DNA of 37,583 nt from SAR202 cluster bacterium Casp-Chloro-G3 (GCA_002816715.1 MUCJ01000002.1:1-37583); one strand, 5' to 3'. Shown: positions 15,992 to 25,035, numbered from the stretch's first letter. Notes: generated by a model from the letters alone, not told the origin. A program made the numbers and translations.

Positions 15992-16480
15992 TTGACGCAA
16001 ATTGTGCTTACCGCTATGCCCGAAGTAAATTTTGTCGATCCCAGGCGAAAGGCGAGGATGCTCACTCTCCAATGCCTCTTTGGGATGGACTTGAGAGATT
16101 GGTCACAGGAAATTCCTCTGGAATGGCTGATTGAAGATGATCCTATACCCACTGGCACCAAGGAATTTGCGCAAGGACTGATTCAAGGGGTACAGGAAGG
16201 CCTGGCGCAATTGGATAGTGTAATCCACAAATACGCGCCGGCTTGGCCGATAGACCAGTTGTCAGTTGTGGACCGGAACGTTCTGCGCATCGCCTTGTTC
16301 GAATTGATGTTCCGTAAAGACACCCCAAGGAAGTCAGCGGTCAATGAGGCCGTTGAGTTGGCCAAAGCATTTGGGAGTGAAAGCTCATCCAGATTCGTCA
16401 ACGGAGTTTTGGGGTCAATAATGTTAGACTTGGAATCCGGTGAGTTGGTCGTGGACCAACCCGTGTACGAAGGGAGTTAG
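15992..16480 (+). CDS. nusB: Transcription antitermination factor NusB
   Basis: NusB binds boxA RNA with NusE (S10) in antitermination of rRNA operons. The 162-residue frame shows RRKARMLTLQCLFGMD near the start, and VVDRNVLRIALFELM plus SAVNEAVELAKAFGSESSSRFVNGVLG in the second half, given here as family blocks (about 90-150). The open frame begins at TTG 15992, five bases after the fabD stop, with AGG just upstream. ATG 16016 is an alternative giving 154 residues and would still include all conserved parts. The gene is tightly packed between fabD and acpP. Confidence 0.92.
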   Translation: MTQIVLTAMPEVNFVDPRRKARMLTLQCLFGMDLRDWSQEIPLEWLIEDDPIPTGTKEFAQGLIQGVQEGLAQLDSVIHKYAPAWPIDQLSVVDRNVLRIALFELMFRKDTPRKSAVNEAVELAKAFGSESSSRFVNGVLGSIMLDLESGELVVDQPVYEGS

Positions 16481-16483
16481 ACG

Positions 16484-16744
16484 TTGCCCACTGTTTATGA
16501 ACGTGTAAAGGACATCGTTGTCGATAAATTGGGAGTGGAAGAAGGAGATATTAGCGAAGGGTCATCCTTCGTTGATGACCTGGGAGCCGACTCTCTGGAC
16601 CTGGTGGAGTTGATCATGGCCTTTGAGGAGGCGTTCTCCACCGACGACCAGCCGGTGGAAATTTCCGACGACGATGCTGGAAACATTAACACTATCAAAG
16701 ATGCCGTCGATTACCTGAAAGGTAAGGGCGCTTCGGACGCCTAG
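16484..16744 (+). CDS. acpP: Acyl carrier protein
   Basis: An 86-residue acidic carrier protein. Ser37 in [10 protein letters not shown] is the site of the 4'-phosphopantetheine arm, and the surrounding helices match AcpP. The start is TTG 16484, three bases after the nusB stop and 7 bases after GGGAG, a good ribosome-binding site. It ends the yceD-rpmF-fabD-nusB-acpP unit. FabF, which often follows, is absent; the next gene is the UDG-RNase J frame 209 bases on. Confidence 0.95.
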   Translation: MPTVYERVKDIVVDKLGVEEGDISEGSSFVDDLGADSLDLVELIMAFEEAFSTDDQPVEISDDDAGNINTIKDAVDYLKGKGASDA

Positions 16745-16953
16745 TAGAGGCTTTCGGTAGCAGCCAACTTCGCGGCTTCCCGGATAAAAGGCACGCCAGG
16801 CAGGTAATTGAGAAACTTTCGGCGTCTGAATTTATTCAGATCGGCCATGCAACTGTAGATCGCAGGTTCCCTTAGTTGACGGACAGTTCCCACTGACGTA
16901 GTCTGTTGTGAAACTGGCCAATGAGCGGGTATCTCAACGGTGGGAGGGCGTGA

Positions 16954-19272
16954 ATGGATAGCCTGGGAGAAATCGCTCAGTTAATTCAAGTATGTACTGA
17001 CTGCCCGCTCCACGAAGGACGTACCAACAGTGTCCCGGGGGAGGGAGCGTCCGACGCCGAGATTCTGTTCATCGGCGAAGGGCCGGGCTATCAGGAAGAC
17101 CGGCAAGGGAGACCCTTTGTTGGCCCGGCCGGGCATTTTTTGGAAGAATTACTGAAGTCGATCGGACTCACCCGCCAGCAAGTATTTATCGCCAACATGG
17201 TCAAGTGCCGTCCTCCGCAGAATCGAGACCCGGCTCCCGCTGAAATGGAGGCCTGCAGCAAGTACTTGGACCGGCAAATAGAACTCATCGACCCGAACCT
17301 GATCGTGACCCTGGGACGCTTCTCCCTGGCCAGGTTTTTCCCTGGCGAGACCATCAGCCGCGCCAGAGGCCGATTGCGGCAGCAGAACGGGCGATACGTC
17401 TATCCGATTATGCACCCGGCAGCGGCGCTGCACCGGCAAGAATTTCGGGCCACCATCACCGAAGACTTCAAGGCCATACCGGCTATTTTGGAAAAGGTGA
17501 GACAGGCCCCGGCCCTGGTTACCGAGGCTGTGCCGGAGGAAATGCCACCCCCAGAACAGCTAGCTCTTTTTGAGGAATTATTCTTGACATTGAATCCTAC
17601 TTCTAATTCAACTGCTAATCCTACTCTGCGCGTAATACCCCTGGGCGGTCTGGGGGAAATCGGTAAAAACATGATGGCCCTGGAGTGCGGCAACGATATC
17701 ATAGTCGTTGACTGCGGGGTCCAGTTTCCCACTGAGGACTTGCTGGGAGTAGACCTCATCATCCCGGACATCTCTTACCTGGTGGAAAACGTTGATCGAG
17801 TGCGGGCCATCCTGATCACCCACGGGCACGAAGACCACATCGGCGCATTGCCCTTCGTTTTGCCGCAACTCAATGTGCCGGTCTACGCCCCTAGATTGGC
17901 GCATGGCTTAATTTCGGTCAAGCTCAAGGAGCGAGCCGCTTCTCGAGGCGCCACCGCCGAAGCGATTGAACCCAACCAGACCTACCAGTTTGGCGAAAAC
18001 TTTAAAGCTACTTGGTTCCGCGTCTGCCATAGCATCCCCGACGCTATGGGCATTGCTATCGAGACTCCGTTGGGCACGGTAATCCACACTGGCGACTTCA
18101 AGATAGACCACACCCCAGTGGATGGACACACCATTGACCTGGCGGCATTGGCCGAGAGGGGATCTAAGGGCGTGCTGCTTCTTTGCTCCGACTCTACCTA
18201 TGCTGAGCTGGCCGGTTTCACTCCGTCAGAGCAGATCATGAGCGAAGCGCTGAATCGGGCCATCGGTGACGCCGAGGGCCGGGTGATTGTGGCGACCTTC
18301 GCGTCGCTGATCTCCCGCATACAGCAGGTGATCCATGCGGCCCACCTGCATAATCGCAAGGTGGGTATCGTGGGCCGCAGCATGGTGGACAATGTCAACA
18401 TGGCCGCCGAAATGGGGTACCTGGATATTCCTGAAGGCACCCTGATTTCGCTCAACCAGGCCCGCAACCTTCCCCCGGAACAGGTGGTGCTGATGAGCAC
18501 CGGCAGCCAGGGTGAGCCTACTTCTGCGCTGGTTCGCATTGCCAACCAGGAACATCGGGATGTGCGCGCTCTCCCCGGCGACACTGTAATAATATCGGCC
18601 ACGCCCATTCCAGGCAACGAGTTACTGGTCAGCCGTACCATCGACAAATTGTTGCGTCAGGGTGCCAAGGTGCTGCACGACCGGGTGGCGCTGGTGCACG
18701 TCCACGGGCACGCCAGCCAGGAAGAGCTGAAAATCATGCTCAGCCTGGTGCGCCCCAAGTATTTTGTGCCGGTGCATGGCGAATACCGTCACCTGATGGC
18801 CCACGCCAAGCTGGCCTGGGATATGGGTGTCGCTGAGTCGGGAATATTCGTTCTGGTGGATGGCGACGTTCTGGAACTCTCCGAGAAGGGCGGCCAAGTG
18901 GTGGACACGGTATCCGCCGGGCCGATCTACATCGACGGTCTGACCACCCATGATACCTCCAGCGAGGTGCTTCGTGACCGCCGCGCTCTGTCCCGGGATG
19001 GCGTCGTCACGGTGGTATTGTCAATCGACAGTGCAACCGGTTTGCTCACCAGCAGCCCCAAGATTGTCGCCAGCGGCTTTATGGAGCAGGCCCAGGTTAT
19101 ACCGATTTTTGATGCCCTCGGTGTTGAGATCGAAAGGGTAATATCCGAGAAACCGGAGATGCTTGACGACCCGGAATCAGTCAAGTCGCAGGTCAGGGAG
19201 CTCACCCGTAAATTCCTCTACAATGAGACCCACCGCCGCCCCATGGTGATTACGGTAGTCCTGGAAATTTAG
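16954..19272 (+). CDS. rnj: Uracil-DNA glycosylase (family 4) fused to ribonuclease J
   Basis: One uninterrupted 772-codon frame encodes two complete enzymes. Residues 1-190 are an iron-sulfur uracil-DNA glycosylase: C14 and C17, GEGPG (41-45), PFVGPAG (54-60), C85 and C101, and MHPAAALHR (153-161). Residues 225-772 are a full-length RNase J with the metallo-beta-lactamase motif H290-G-H292-E-D294-H295, D381 in HTGDFK, the beta-CASP domain, and H608 in PVHGEYRH. A polar linker rich in N, T and S (211-224) joins them. ATG 16954 follows GGAGGG by 5 bases. A possible internal start, TTG 17584, has GAGGAA six bases before it and would give a separate 562-residue RNase J. RNase J acts in mRNA decay and rRNA maturation, the glycosylase in repair of deaminated cytosine. 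ftsK lies downstream. Confidence 0.9.
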   Translation: MDSLGEIAQLIQVCTDCPLHEGRTNSVPGEGASDAEILFIGEGPGYQEDRQGRPFVGPAGHFLEELLKSIGLTRQQVFIANMVKCRPPQNRDPAPAEMEACSKYLDRQIELIDPNLIVTLGRFSLARFFPGETISRARGRLRQQNGRYVYPIMHPAAALHRQEFRATITEDFKAIPAILEKVRQAPALVTEAVPEEMPPPEQLALFEELFLTLNPTSNSTANPTLRVIPLGGLGEIGKNMMALECGNDIIVVDCGVQFPTEDLLGVDLIIPDISYLVENVDRVRAILITHGHEDHIGALPFVLPQLNVPVYAPRLAHGLISVKLKERAASRGATAEAIEPNQTYQFGENFKATWFRVCHSIPDAMGIAIETPLGTVIHTGDFKIDHTPVDGHTIDLAALAERGSKGVLLLCSDSTYAELAGFTPSEQIMSEALNRAIGDAEGRVIVATFASLISRIQQVIHAAHLHNRKVGIVGRSMVDNVNMAAEMGYLDIPEGTLISLNQARNLPPEQVVLMSTGSQGEPTSALVRIANQEHRDVRALPGDTVIISATPIPGNELLVSRTIDKLLRQGAKVLHDRVALVHVHGHASQEELKIMLSLVRPKYFVPVHGEYRHLMAHAKLAWDMGVAESGIFVLVDGDVLELSEKGGQVVDTVSAGPIYIDGLTTHDTSSEVLRDRRALSRDGVVTVVLSIDSATGLLTSSPKIVASGFMEQAQVIPIFDALGVEIERVISEKPEMLDDPESVKSQVRELTRKFLYNETHRRPMVITVVLEI

Positions 19273-19590
19273 CGCGGAAATTTAGTACGGTGTCAGCCCT
19301 GGATTGACAATTGTCAAAGTGGGCTGGCTAGACCCCTTCTCCCTTGATTGGAGAAGGCTGGGATGAGGGTGATACCCCTCTCCTTATTCCTCTCCCACAA
19401 GGGGAGAGGATGCCACCAATCAAAAGACAATTGACGCGGCATAAGCCATCCCCGGCAAAGACCTCATTAGCTGCTGCTATCTGATAACTCTTCTGTAATA
19501 CTCCCCAGGTATAATGTACTAAAGTGGTTGTGCTTCCAATGAAGCTCTGCAATTCTAAGGCTTTACATAACCTGGTTGTACGGAGGGGCT
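19273..19590. other. Intergenic region before ftsK
   Basis: It holds a family 1 repeat (19333-19414), which may act as a transcription barrier after rnj. A perfect TATAAT at 19510-19515 is a candidate -10 box for ftsK, although no convincing -35 is present. No gene was seen. Confidence 0.4.
19333..19414. repeat. Dispersed double-hairpin repeat, family 1, copy 2 (inverted)
   Basis: In reverse complement this segment matches 2034-2115 over its whole length by eye. It shares GGCATCCTCTCC, the GGGGTATCACCCTCATCCC core and a CCTTCTCC...AAGGGAGAAGG hairpin. The spacer between the hairpins is the least conserved part. Confidence 0.8.
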
Positions 19591-21855
19591 ATGGCAAAAT
19601 CCTCCAAACAGATTCGTCGTTCCGCCGCTCCGGATAAGACCGTCCGCAGTATCAAGCTAGGCGCGACCTTCGATGTCGCCGCCTTGATCGTCGCGGTCTT
19701 GGCTGGTGCGCTGGTGTTGGGCCTGTCGGCAGAGGCCAGATTGTGGATGTTGACCACCCTGGCCTTTGGCTGGATACCCGTTGGTATCTGGGCGATTGGC
19801 GCCATAGTTATGCTGCGATACTGGCCCAAGCTGGTGTTCCGGTACTGGCGTTGGTGGCTGGGTTCGGCTGGACTGATTGCTATCAGCGTTGGCATACTTT
19901 CTTTCTTCATCATCGATCTGCCTTTACCCGGTCTAGGGACGCTGTATGACGCCAGGCTGGGCGGACTGTGGGGCAGTGCTTTGGCTGGGTATCCTTTGCC
20001 CCTAGGCGTGCTCAAGCTGGCGGCCATTGCCATCGTGACACCTTTGCTCATGTACCCCAAGTGGATCGGCGCGCATTACTTCAGAGGGATGCGTGTGTCT
20101 GGGATTTACCTGTGGCTGGGAATCCGCCGAACCGGCATAGGTATCTACCGGGCGGTACGGTATCTGGCCTTCCGGATTGGCCTCCTGCTCAACAGCCGCC
20201 AGCGACGCCGCTGGATGCGGCAGTTGGGCCGGGCGTTGAATCAAGCATTATCGGCCAGGCCCGGCAGGTCGGTTGCTCAGCCTAACGGAGCGACTCTGGC
20301 AATGGCTCCTGGCGTAGTTACCGTACCTGTCGACTCCCCCCCGTGGGATGAGCCTTCGGACCTGGACGGTGCTGATTGGGAGGTTGCCGACCCCTTTGCT
20401 TCCCCGGCAAGCGCCAAGGAAACCATGCCGGTGATGCCTCCGATCAAGTCTCAGTGGAAGCTACCGTCCACCAGCTTGCTGACGGCTCCAGAACCCTACT
20501 CAGTGCCGCAGAGTCCGCTGCAGCATATGGCCCGGCACATTGAAACCACCCTGGCCGACCACGGCGTAACGGTCGAAGTCAAAGACATCAAGGCTGGCCC
20601 GCGCATAGTGCGATTTGGGCTGGTGCCCGGGTGGGTGCAGAAGCGGGCAGCATACAGCAAGAAAGATGGTTCCACTGCTGAATCAGAGCGCAGCCGCGTC
20701 AAAGTTCAGAGTATTATCACCCGCGAAAAAGACCTGGCCCTGGCCTTGAAGACACCCTACCTTCGCATTGAGGCGCCGGTTCCGGGCGAAGCGTTGGTCG
20801 GGTTGGAAGTGCCCAACCCATCGCCGGGAAAAGTGCCGCTACGAAAGGTAATGGATATCCAATCATTTGTCGCCCTGACCGCCAAAGGTGGCTTGCCCAT
20901 CGCATTGGGCGAAGATACCGGTGGCAGCGCCGTGGTTATGGACCTGGCGGCGCTGCCCCATGTGCTAATTGCGGGCGCGACCGGCAGCGGCAAGAGCGTA
21001 TGCATCAACTCCATAGTCGCCTCTCTGCTGTTCACCAAGCCGCCCGACCAACTGCGCATGCTCATGATTGACCCCAAGCGGGTGGAGTTGACTCCTTTCA
21101 ACGGCATCCCGCACCTGATCGCTCCGGTGATCGTGGATGTCGAGGAAGTTAACCCGGCCCTGCGGGCCTTGATGCGAGAGATGTTCCGGCGGTACAAGCT
21201 AATGGAAGAGATAGGCACTCGCAATATCGCCGGGTACAATGCCAAGGCTGAAGAACGGATGCCCTATCTGGTGCTGGTAGTTGACGAGCTGGCCGACCTG
21301 ATGATGGTCGGTGGGTTCGAGATTGAGCAGAATCTAGTCAGACTGGCCCAACTGGGGCGAGCCACCGGTATTCATCTGGTGCTGGCGACCCAACGCCCGT
21401 CGGTGAACGTGGTCACCGGACTGCTCAAGGCCAACATACCGGCCCGGGTAGCCTTCGCGGTGGCTTCCCAGGTGGACTCGCGGGTGATTCTGGACACGGT
21501 GGGAGCGGAGAAGCTGTTGGGCAAGGGCGATATGCTGTTGCTGAATAACGACTCTCCCAAGCCTCGGCGGGTGCAGGGCACGCTGGTCTTGGATGAGGAA
21601 GTGGACAAAGTGGTCGAGTTCTGGCTGAACCAGCAAGGGCCGCCTTTGCCGGTGATCTCCATTGAGGATTATGAAGATGAAGCGGCGGCCAGTGACGAAG
21701 TTGATACGCAGATGGTGGAGCGGGCTAGAGATTTGGCTCTGCGGAACCCGAATTTGTCATCATCGTTTCTGGAGCGTCGGCTCAAGATTGGCCGACTGAA
21801 GGCCGAGCAGATTATTGAACTGCTGGAAGAGGAGGGGCTGGTAATCCCACGCTAA
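19591..21855 (+). CDS. ftsK: DNA translocase FtsK/SpoIIIE
   Basis: A 754-residue FtsK-type translocase that pumps chromosome ends through the division septum. The N-terminus has about three to four membrane segments (near 28-46, 52-75, 90-109 and 140-158), then a proline-rich linker (230-305). The alpha/beta motor domain has Walker A GATGSGKS (462-469) and Walker B VLVVDEL (561-567). The C-terminal gamma winged helix (about 704-754) ends in LLEEEGLVIPR and recognises KOPS-like sequences. I chose ATG 19591, with GGAGGGG just before it, rather than the in-frame TTG 19576. The linker is short, giving a protein smaller than E. coli FtsK and near SpoIIIE in size. Confidence 0.94.
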   Translation: MAKSSKQIRRSAAPDKTVRSIKLGATFDVAALIVAVLAGALVLGLSAEARLWMLTTLAFGWIPVGIWAIGAIVMLRYWPKLVFRYWRWWLGSAGLIAISVGILSFFIIDLPLPGLGTLYDARLGGLWGSALAGYPLPLGVLKLAAIAIVTPLLMYPKWIGAHYFRGMRVSGIYLWLGIRRTGIGIYRAVRYLAFRIGLLLNSRQRRRWMRQLGRALNQALSARPGRSVAQPNGATLAMAPGVVTVPVDSPPWDEPSDLDGADWEVADPFASPASAKETMPVMPPIKSQWKLPSTSLLTAPEPYSVPQSPLQHMARHIETTLADHGVTVEVKDIKAGPRIVRFGLVPGWVQKRAAYSKKDGSTAESERSRVKVQSIITREKDLALALKTPYLRIEAPVPGEALVGLEVPNPSPGKVPLRKVMDIQSFVALTAKGGLPIALGEDTGGSAVVMDLAALPHVLIAGATGSGKSVCINSIVASLLFTKPPDQLRMLMIDPKRVELTPFNGIPHLIAPVIVDVEEVNPALRALMREMFRRYKLMEEIGTRNIAGYNAKAEERMPYLVLVVDELADLMMVGGFEIEQNLVRLAQLGRATGIHLVLATQRPSVNVVTGLLKANIPARVAFAVASQVDSRVILDTVGAEKLLGKGDMLLLNNDSPKPRRVQGTLVLDEEVDKVVEFWLNQQGPPLPVISIEDYEDEAAASDEVDTQMVERARDLALRNPNLSSSFLERRLKIGRLKAEQIIELLEEEGLVIPR

Positions 21856-22088
21856 CCTTTCCCTCTGGTCGGACGGTGCATCATAATCCACCAAATGAAG
21901 TAGTTCGACAAACTCAGCATAAGCGACCTGCAACTTGGAACCCGCTTATCCTGAGCCTGTCGAAGGATGCACCCTTGAAGTCACACAAAACGTTCAACGT
22001 GTCCCGAGATGGTTTTCCCTGACTTCCACAATTTTGTTATCATGCCTCAATACTACCCAGCAACGTCGGCAGCCAAAGGCAACTTTCT
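21856..22088. repeat. Intergenic hairpin, dispersed repeat family 2, copy D at 21902-21968
   Basis: Directly after ftsK, arms of 22 bases at 21904-21925 and 21943-21964 pair at 19 of 22 positions and enclose a 17-base loop. The arms carry TTCGACA...CTCAG...ATAAGCG and CGCTTAT...CTGAGCCTGTCGAA. The edges match family 2 copies A and C while the centre differs. The transcript of ftsK would end in this hairpin. Confidence 0.75.
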
Positions 22089-22733
22089 TTGTTGATTGAT
22101 CTCCACACTCACAGCTACCCCAAGTCTGACGACAGCTTTATCAGTGTGGACGAGTTAATTGAGGAGGCCAAAAGACTAGGCTTGGATGGGGTCTGCCTGA
22201 CCGAACACGATGCCTTCTGGTCTGCGGAAGAAACCCACACTCTAAGTCAGCGGCACGATTTTCTGGTTCTACCTGGTGTTGAACTGAACACCGACTCAGG
22301 ACATGTGGTAGTCTTTGGCCTGGATCGCTATGTTTTTGGGATGCACAAGCCAGCATTTCTGCGCAAGTTGGTTGACCAGCATGCTGGCGTGATGATCGCC
22401 GCTCATCCCTACCGGAGGCGATTTCTGGAAGAACCGGCCCAGAACGTTGAGTCTCGTCGGGAAATGTTGGAACAGGCCGTCGCCGATGAATTTTTTGGAT
22501 ACTGCGATGCCATCGAAGAAATTAATGGCCGGGGCTCGGCTCAGGAAAATAAATTCTCGCTGGATTTGCGCGACCGGCTGGGGATGAGGTCTACCGGCGG
22601 CAGCGACGCCCACCGAATCGGGCAACTTGGCACCGCCGCCACACGATTCCAGAAAAAAATCACCGGACTGCCCGACTTGATTCAAGAAATTAGACCGGGC
22701 AGATTCTGTGCAGTAGATTTGAGGTATGCTTGA
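22089..22733 (+). CDS. PHP-domain phosphoesterase
   Basis: A 214-residue PHP-family metal-dependent phosphoesterase. Ligands are H6 and H8 (DLHTHS), H40 with D41 (LTEHD), E65 (LPGVELN), H106 (AAHPYR), and D173 and H175 (GGSDAHR), a full trinuclear site. Related enzymes hydrolyse nucleoside 3',5'-bisphosphates, RNA 5' ends or sugar phosphates; the sequence does not decide which. The start is TTG 22089, eight bases after AAAGG; a second TTG follows directly at 22092. It stands between ftsK and an ABC ATPase with no obvious functional partner. Confidence 0.85.
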   Translation: MLIDLHTHSYPKSDDSFISVDELIEEAKRLGLDGVCLTEHDAFWSAEETHTLSQRHDFLVLPGVELNTDSGHVVVFGLDRYVFGMHKPAFLRKLVDQHAGVMIAAHPYRRRFLEEPAQNVESRREMLEQAVADEFFGYCDAIEEINGRGSAQENKFSLDLRDRLGMRSTGGSDAHRIGQLGTAATRFQKKITGLPDLIQEIRPGRFCAVDLRYA

Positions 22734-22855
22734 ATATGTGGCCTGTCTAATTGTTGGATAATCAGCATCCAGAGACAGTTGGTAAATCTTCTTGGTAAAT
22801 CTTCGTAGATAATTAAGGCGTAAGCAATTAAAGAAATCCGGGCGGGAGGCCCTAG

Positions 22856-23833
22856 ATGGCGGAAGTTCTGAAAGTTGAAGACCTGCATGTGCACCTCGAC
22901 ACCACAGTGGGCCTGGTTAAAGCCCTGAACGGGGTCAGCTTTGTGCAGGAAGAAGAGCAGGTCTATTGCCTGGTGGGGGAAAGCGGGGCTGGCAAAAGCA
23001 CTCTGGCCCTGGCGATCATGGGCCTGCTGCCACCCTCAGCCACAGTGCCCGCCGGTCGCATTCTCTTTCAGGGCGTGGATTTGCTGCGGGCCAGCGCGTC
23101 TCATTTGCGGAGCATACGGGGCAAAGAAATCTCTCTGGTTTTTCAAGACGCTCAAGCGGCGTTGAATCCGGTGCAGACCGTTGGCCAACAGTTGGTGGAA
23201 GTGATTCTGGCTCACAGTGATGTTTCCGGGCGCGCTGCCGAGGGAATGGCCCAGGAAATCTTGCGCGAACTGGGTCTCCCCGAGCCCAGTCGCATTATGG
23301 GTCAGTATCCCTTTAGCCTGAGCGGTGGCATGTGCCAGCGGGTGATGCTGGCGATTGCTCTGGTATTGCGGCCCAAGTTGCTAATCGCCGATGAAGCCAC
23401 CTCCAGTCTGGATGTGACGCTCCAGGCCGAGATTTTACAGCGCTTGAAGACTCTCTGCAAAGACTTTGGCTCGGCAATTTTGTTGATTACTCACGACATG
23501 GGGATTGTGGCTCATATGGGCAACAAGGTCGGTGTAATGTACGCTGGTACGCTGGTAGAGTCGGCGCCGGTGATTCCTTTGTTCCATCGGGCCAGACACC
23601 CTTATACCTGGGCGCTGATCCAGGCCCTGCCCCGGCTGGACGACACTGCGCGCCGCTTGCAGCCTTTGCGCGGAGTACCGCCGGACATGGTAAATCTTCC
23701 GGAGCAATGTCCTTTTCTGCCCAGGTGTCAAAAAGCGGTCAATACCTGCCGGGTGGAACGCAGGCCCTTAATTGAAGAGATCGAAGCAGAGCATTACGTG
23801 GCCTGTTACAACCCCATGATTCCGGGGTCTTAG
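22856..23833 (+). CDS. Peptide/nickel-type ABC transporter ATPase (OppD/DppD-like)
   Basis: A 325-residue ATP-binding subunit of a dipeptide/oligopeptide importer. It has Walker A GESGAGKS (41-48), Q-loop Q97, signature SLSGGM (154-159), Walker B LLIADE (175-180) followed by ATSSLD where most relatives have PTTALD or PTSALD, and the switch His213. The C-terminal oligopeptide domain has the cysteine cluster CPFLPRCQKAVNTC. GGGAGG lies about 6 bases before ATG 22856. No permease, binding protein or OppF partner follows, because the next gene is convergent, so it is an orphan here. Its stop overlaps the stop of holA. Confidence 0.9.
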   Translation: MAEVLKVEDLHVHLDTTVGLVKALNGVSFVQEEEQVYCLVGESGAGKSTLALAIMGLLPPSATVPAGRILFQGVDLLRASASHLRSIRGKEISLVFQDAQAALNPVQTVGQQLVEVILAHSDVSGRAAEGMAQEILRELGLPEPSRIMGQYPFSLSGGMCQRVMLAIALVLRPKLLIADEATSSLDVTLQAEILQRLKTLCKDFGSAILLITHDMGIVAHMGNKVGVMYAGTLVESAPVIPLFHRARHPYTWALIQALPRLDDTARRLQPLRGVPPDMVNLPEQCPFLPRCQKAVNTCRVERRPLIEEIEAEHYVACYNPMIPGS

Positions 23834-24843
23834 CCATTTCTGGTGCCAATCAGGTCGGCCACCAGTAGCTCAAGGGCCAGATCAGGCTCCTGTCTGCCTC
23901 GCTTGATGGCCAGGTCGGCGTCCAACAATCTTTGATAACGTTGGCGTATCACCGGCCAGGAGTGCCGGCGGGCCTGATCCATGGTCTTGCGCAACGCGAA
24001 CTGGGAGTTGATCCCCACCTTGCTTCCCAACTCGCCGCCGCCTACCCCCTGATCGGTCAGGTATTTGACCAGGGAGAGCAGACGCAACTGTCGGCCTACC
24101 ATTGAGATGATATAGGTGGCGTCGCGACCGTCATGCAGCAATTCCCGGAGCAGTCGGAACGCCGCCGCCGCGTTACCGTCAATGATGGCATCGACCGCGT
24201 TGAAGATGCTGGTTTCTCGTATTTGAGAGACCATGTCACGGACATCGTCCTCTTCAATGTTGCGGCCGGTGCAGTACAGGGACAGCTTCTCTAGCTCCCG
24301 ATCCAGAGTCCATAAGTCACTGCCGACCAGGTCAGCCAGCGACCTGATCGCCGCCGGACTGATTCCTGCCCCTTTTTGCTGGGCGTTGTTTTTGATCCAC
24401 AGGGACAGCATCTCCCGGGTCGGAGCGATCGCCGGGTGGGTTACACATACCGGTTTGAGCCGTTGCAGCAGTGGGTTGCTGGCGGAAATAGGGCCGTCGA
24501 TGAATACCAGCCTGGTGGTATCGGGCATTTGCGGAATGGCCTGGGCCAGAGCATCCCAGTCGCCGACGTTCTTGCCTGACGATGCTGACCGGCCTCCCCG
24601 ACTTCTCCCGGCACCGGAACGGCTCTCGAAGGTGCCCAACAGACCCTCTACGAGTATCAGGCGCAGCGGGTCCATGAAGGGGAGGGCGTTGCATACGCTG
24701 AGCAGTTCCGGCAGCTTGACCTGGCCACCCTGCAGACGGTGGTAATTGGAGTCCAGCAGAGTCTGTTCCCCAAGATCCGACTCCAACTCCTTGAGCTGTT
24801 GGGCCACCAGGAAGCTGTCTCCATAAATAACGTGGGTGGGCAA
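23830..24843 (-). CDS. holA: DNA polymerase III delta subunit
   Basis: A 337-residue clamp-loader delta subunit, which opens the sliding clamp at replication forks. It has the AAA+-like fold without Walker A. Recognisable blocks are THVIYGDSFLV at the start, SLWTLDRELEKLSLY (about 185-199), then an IFNAVDAIIDGNAAAAFRLL stretch (about 214-233) and the C-terminal collar helices. An Arg/Gly/Ser-rich insertion lies at 73-92. The start is TTG 24843, 7 bases after GGAG. A TATAAT on the minus strand (24940-24935) may belong to its promoter. The stop codon overlaps that of the convergent ABC ATPase by four bases. Confidence 0.9.
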   Translation of the reverse strand: MPTHVIYGDSFLVAQQLKELESDLGEQTLLDSNYHRLQGGQVKLPELLSVCNALPFMDPLRLILVEGLLGTFESRSGAGRSRGGRSASSGKNVGDWDALAQAIPQMPDTTRLVFIDGPISASNPLLQRLKPVCVTHPAIAPTREMLSLWIKNNAQQKGAGISPAAIRSLADLVGSDLWTLDRELEKLSLYCTGRNIEEDDVRDMVSQIRETSIFNAVDAIIDGNAAAAFRLLRELLHDGRDATYIISMVGRQLRLLSLVKYLTDQGVGGGELGSKVGINSQFALRKTMDQARRHSWPVIRQRYQRLLDADLAIKRGRQEPDLALELLVADLIGTRNG

Positions 24844-25035
24844 GATGCGCTCCGGTGAGGGTTAACTGGGTTGCGTGGTGATCGCCGTTGCAGAGGTGCG
24901 CCCCGGCGCAGAATTGCGTTGCGATCTAACCCGTATTATACGTTGCCGTTGCCAAGCTGGAGCAAGGGTCTTTGGTCGTTTCGCGGAGTCTTTGAGGGTT
25001 TCGGAAAGCTACCCCAAAGCTTCAACTTGATTTAG

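Noticed and set aside
16745-16953. Intrinsic terminator after acpP
   Set aside because: There are short GC dyads but no stem followed by a T-run; no convincing intrinsic terminator was found in the window.
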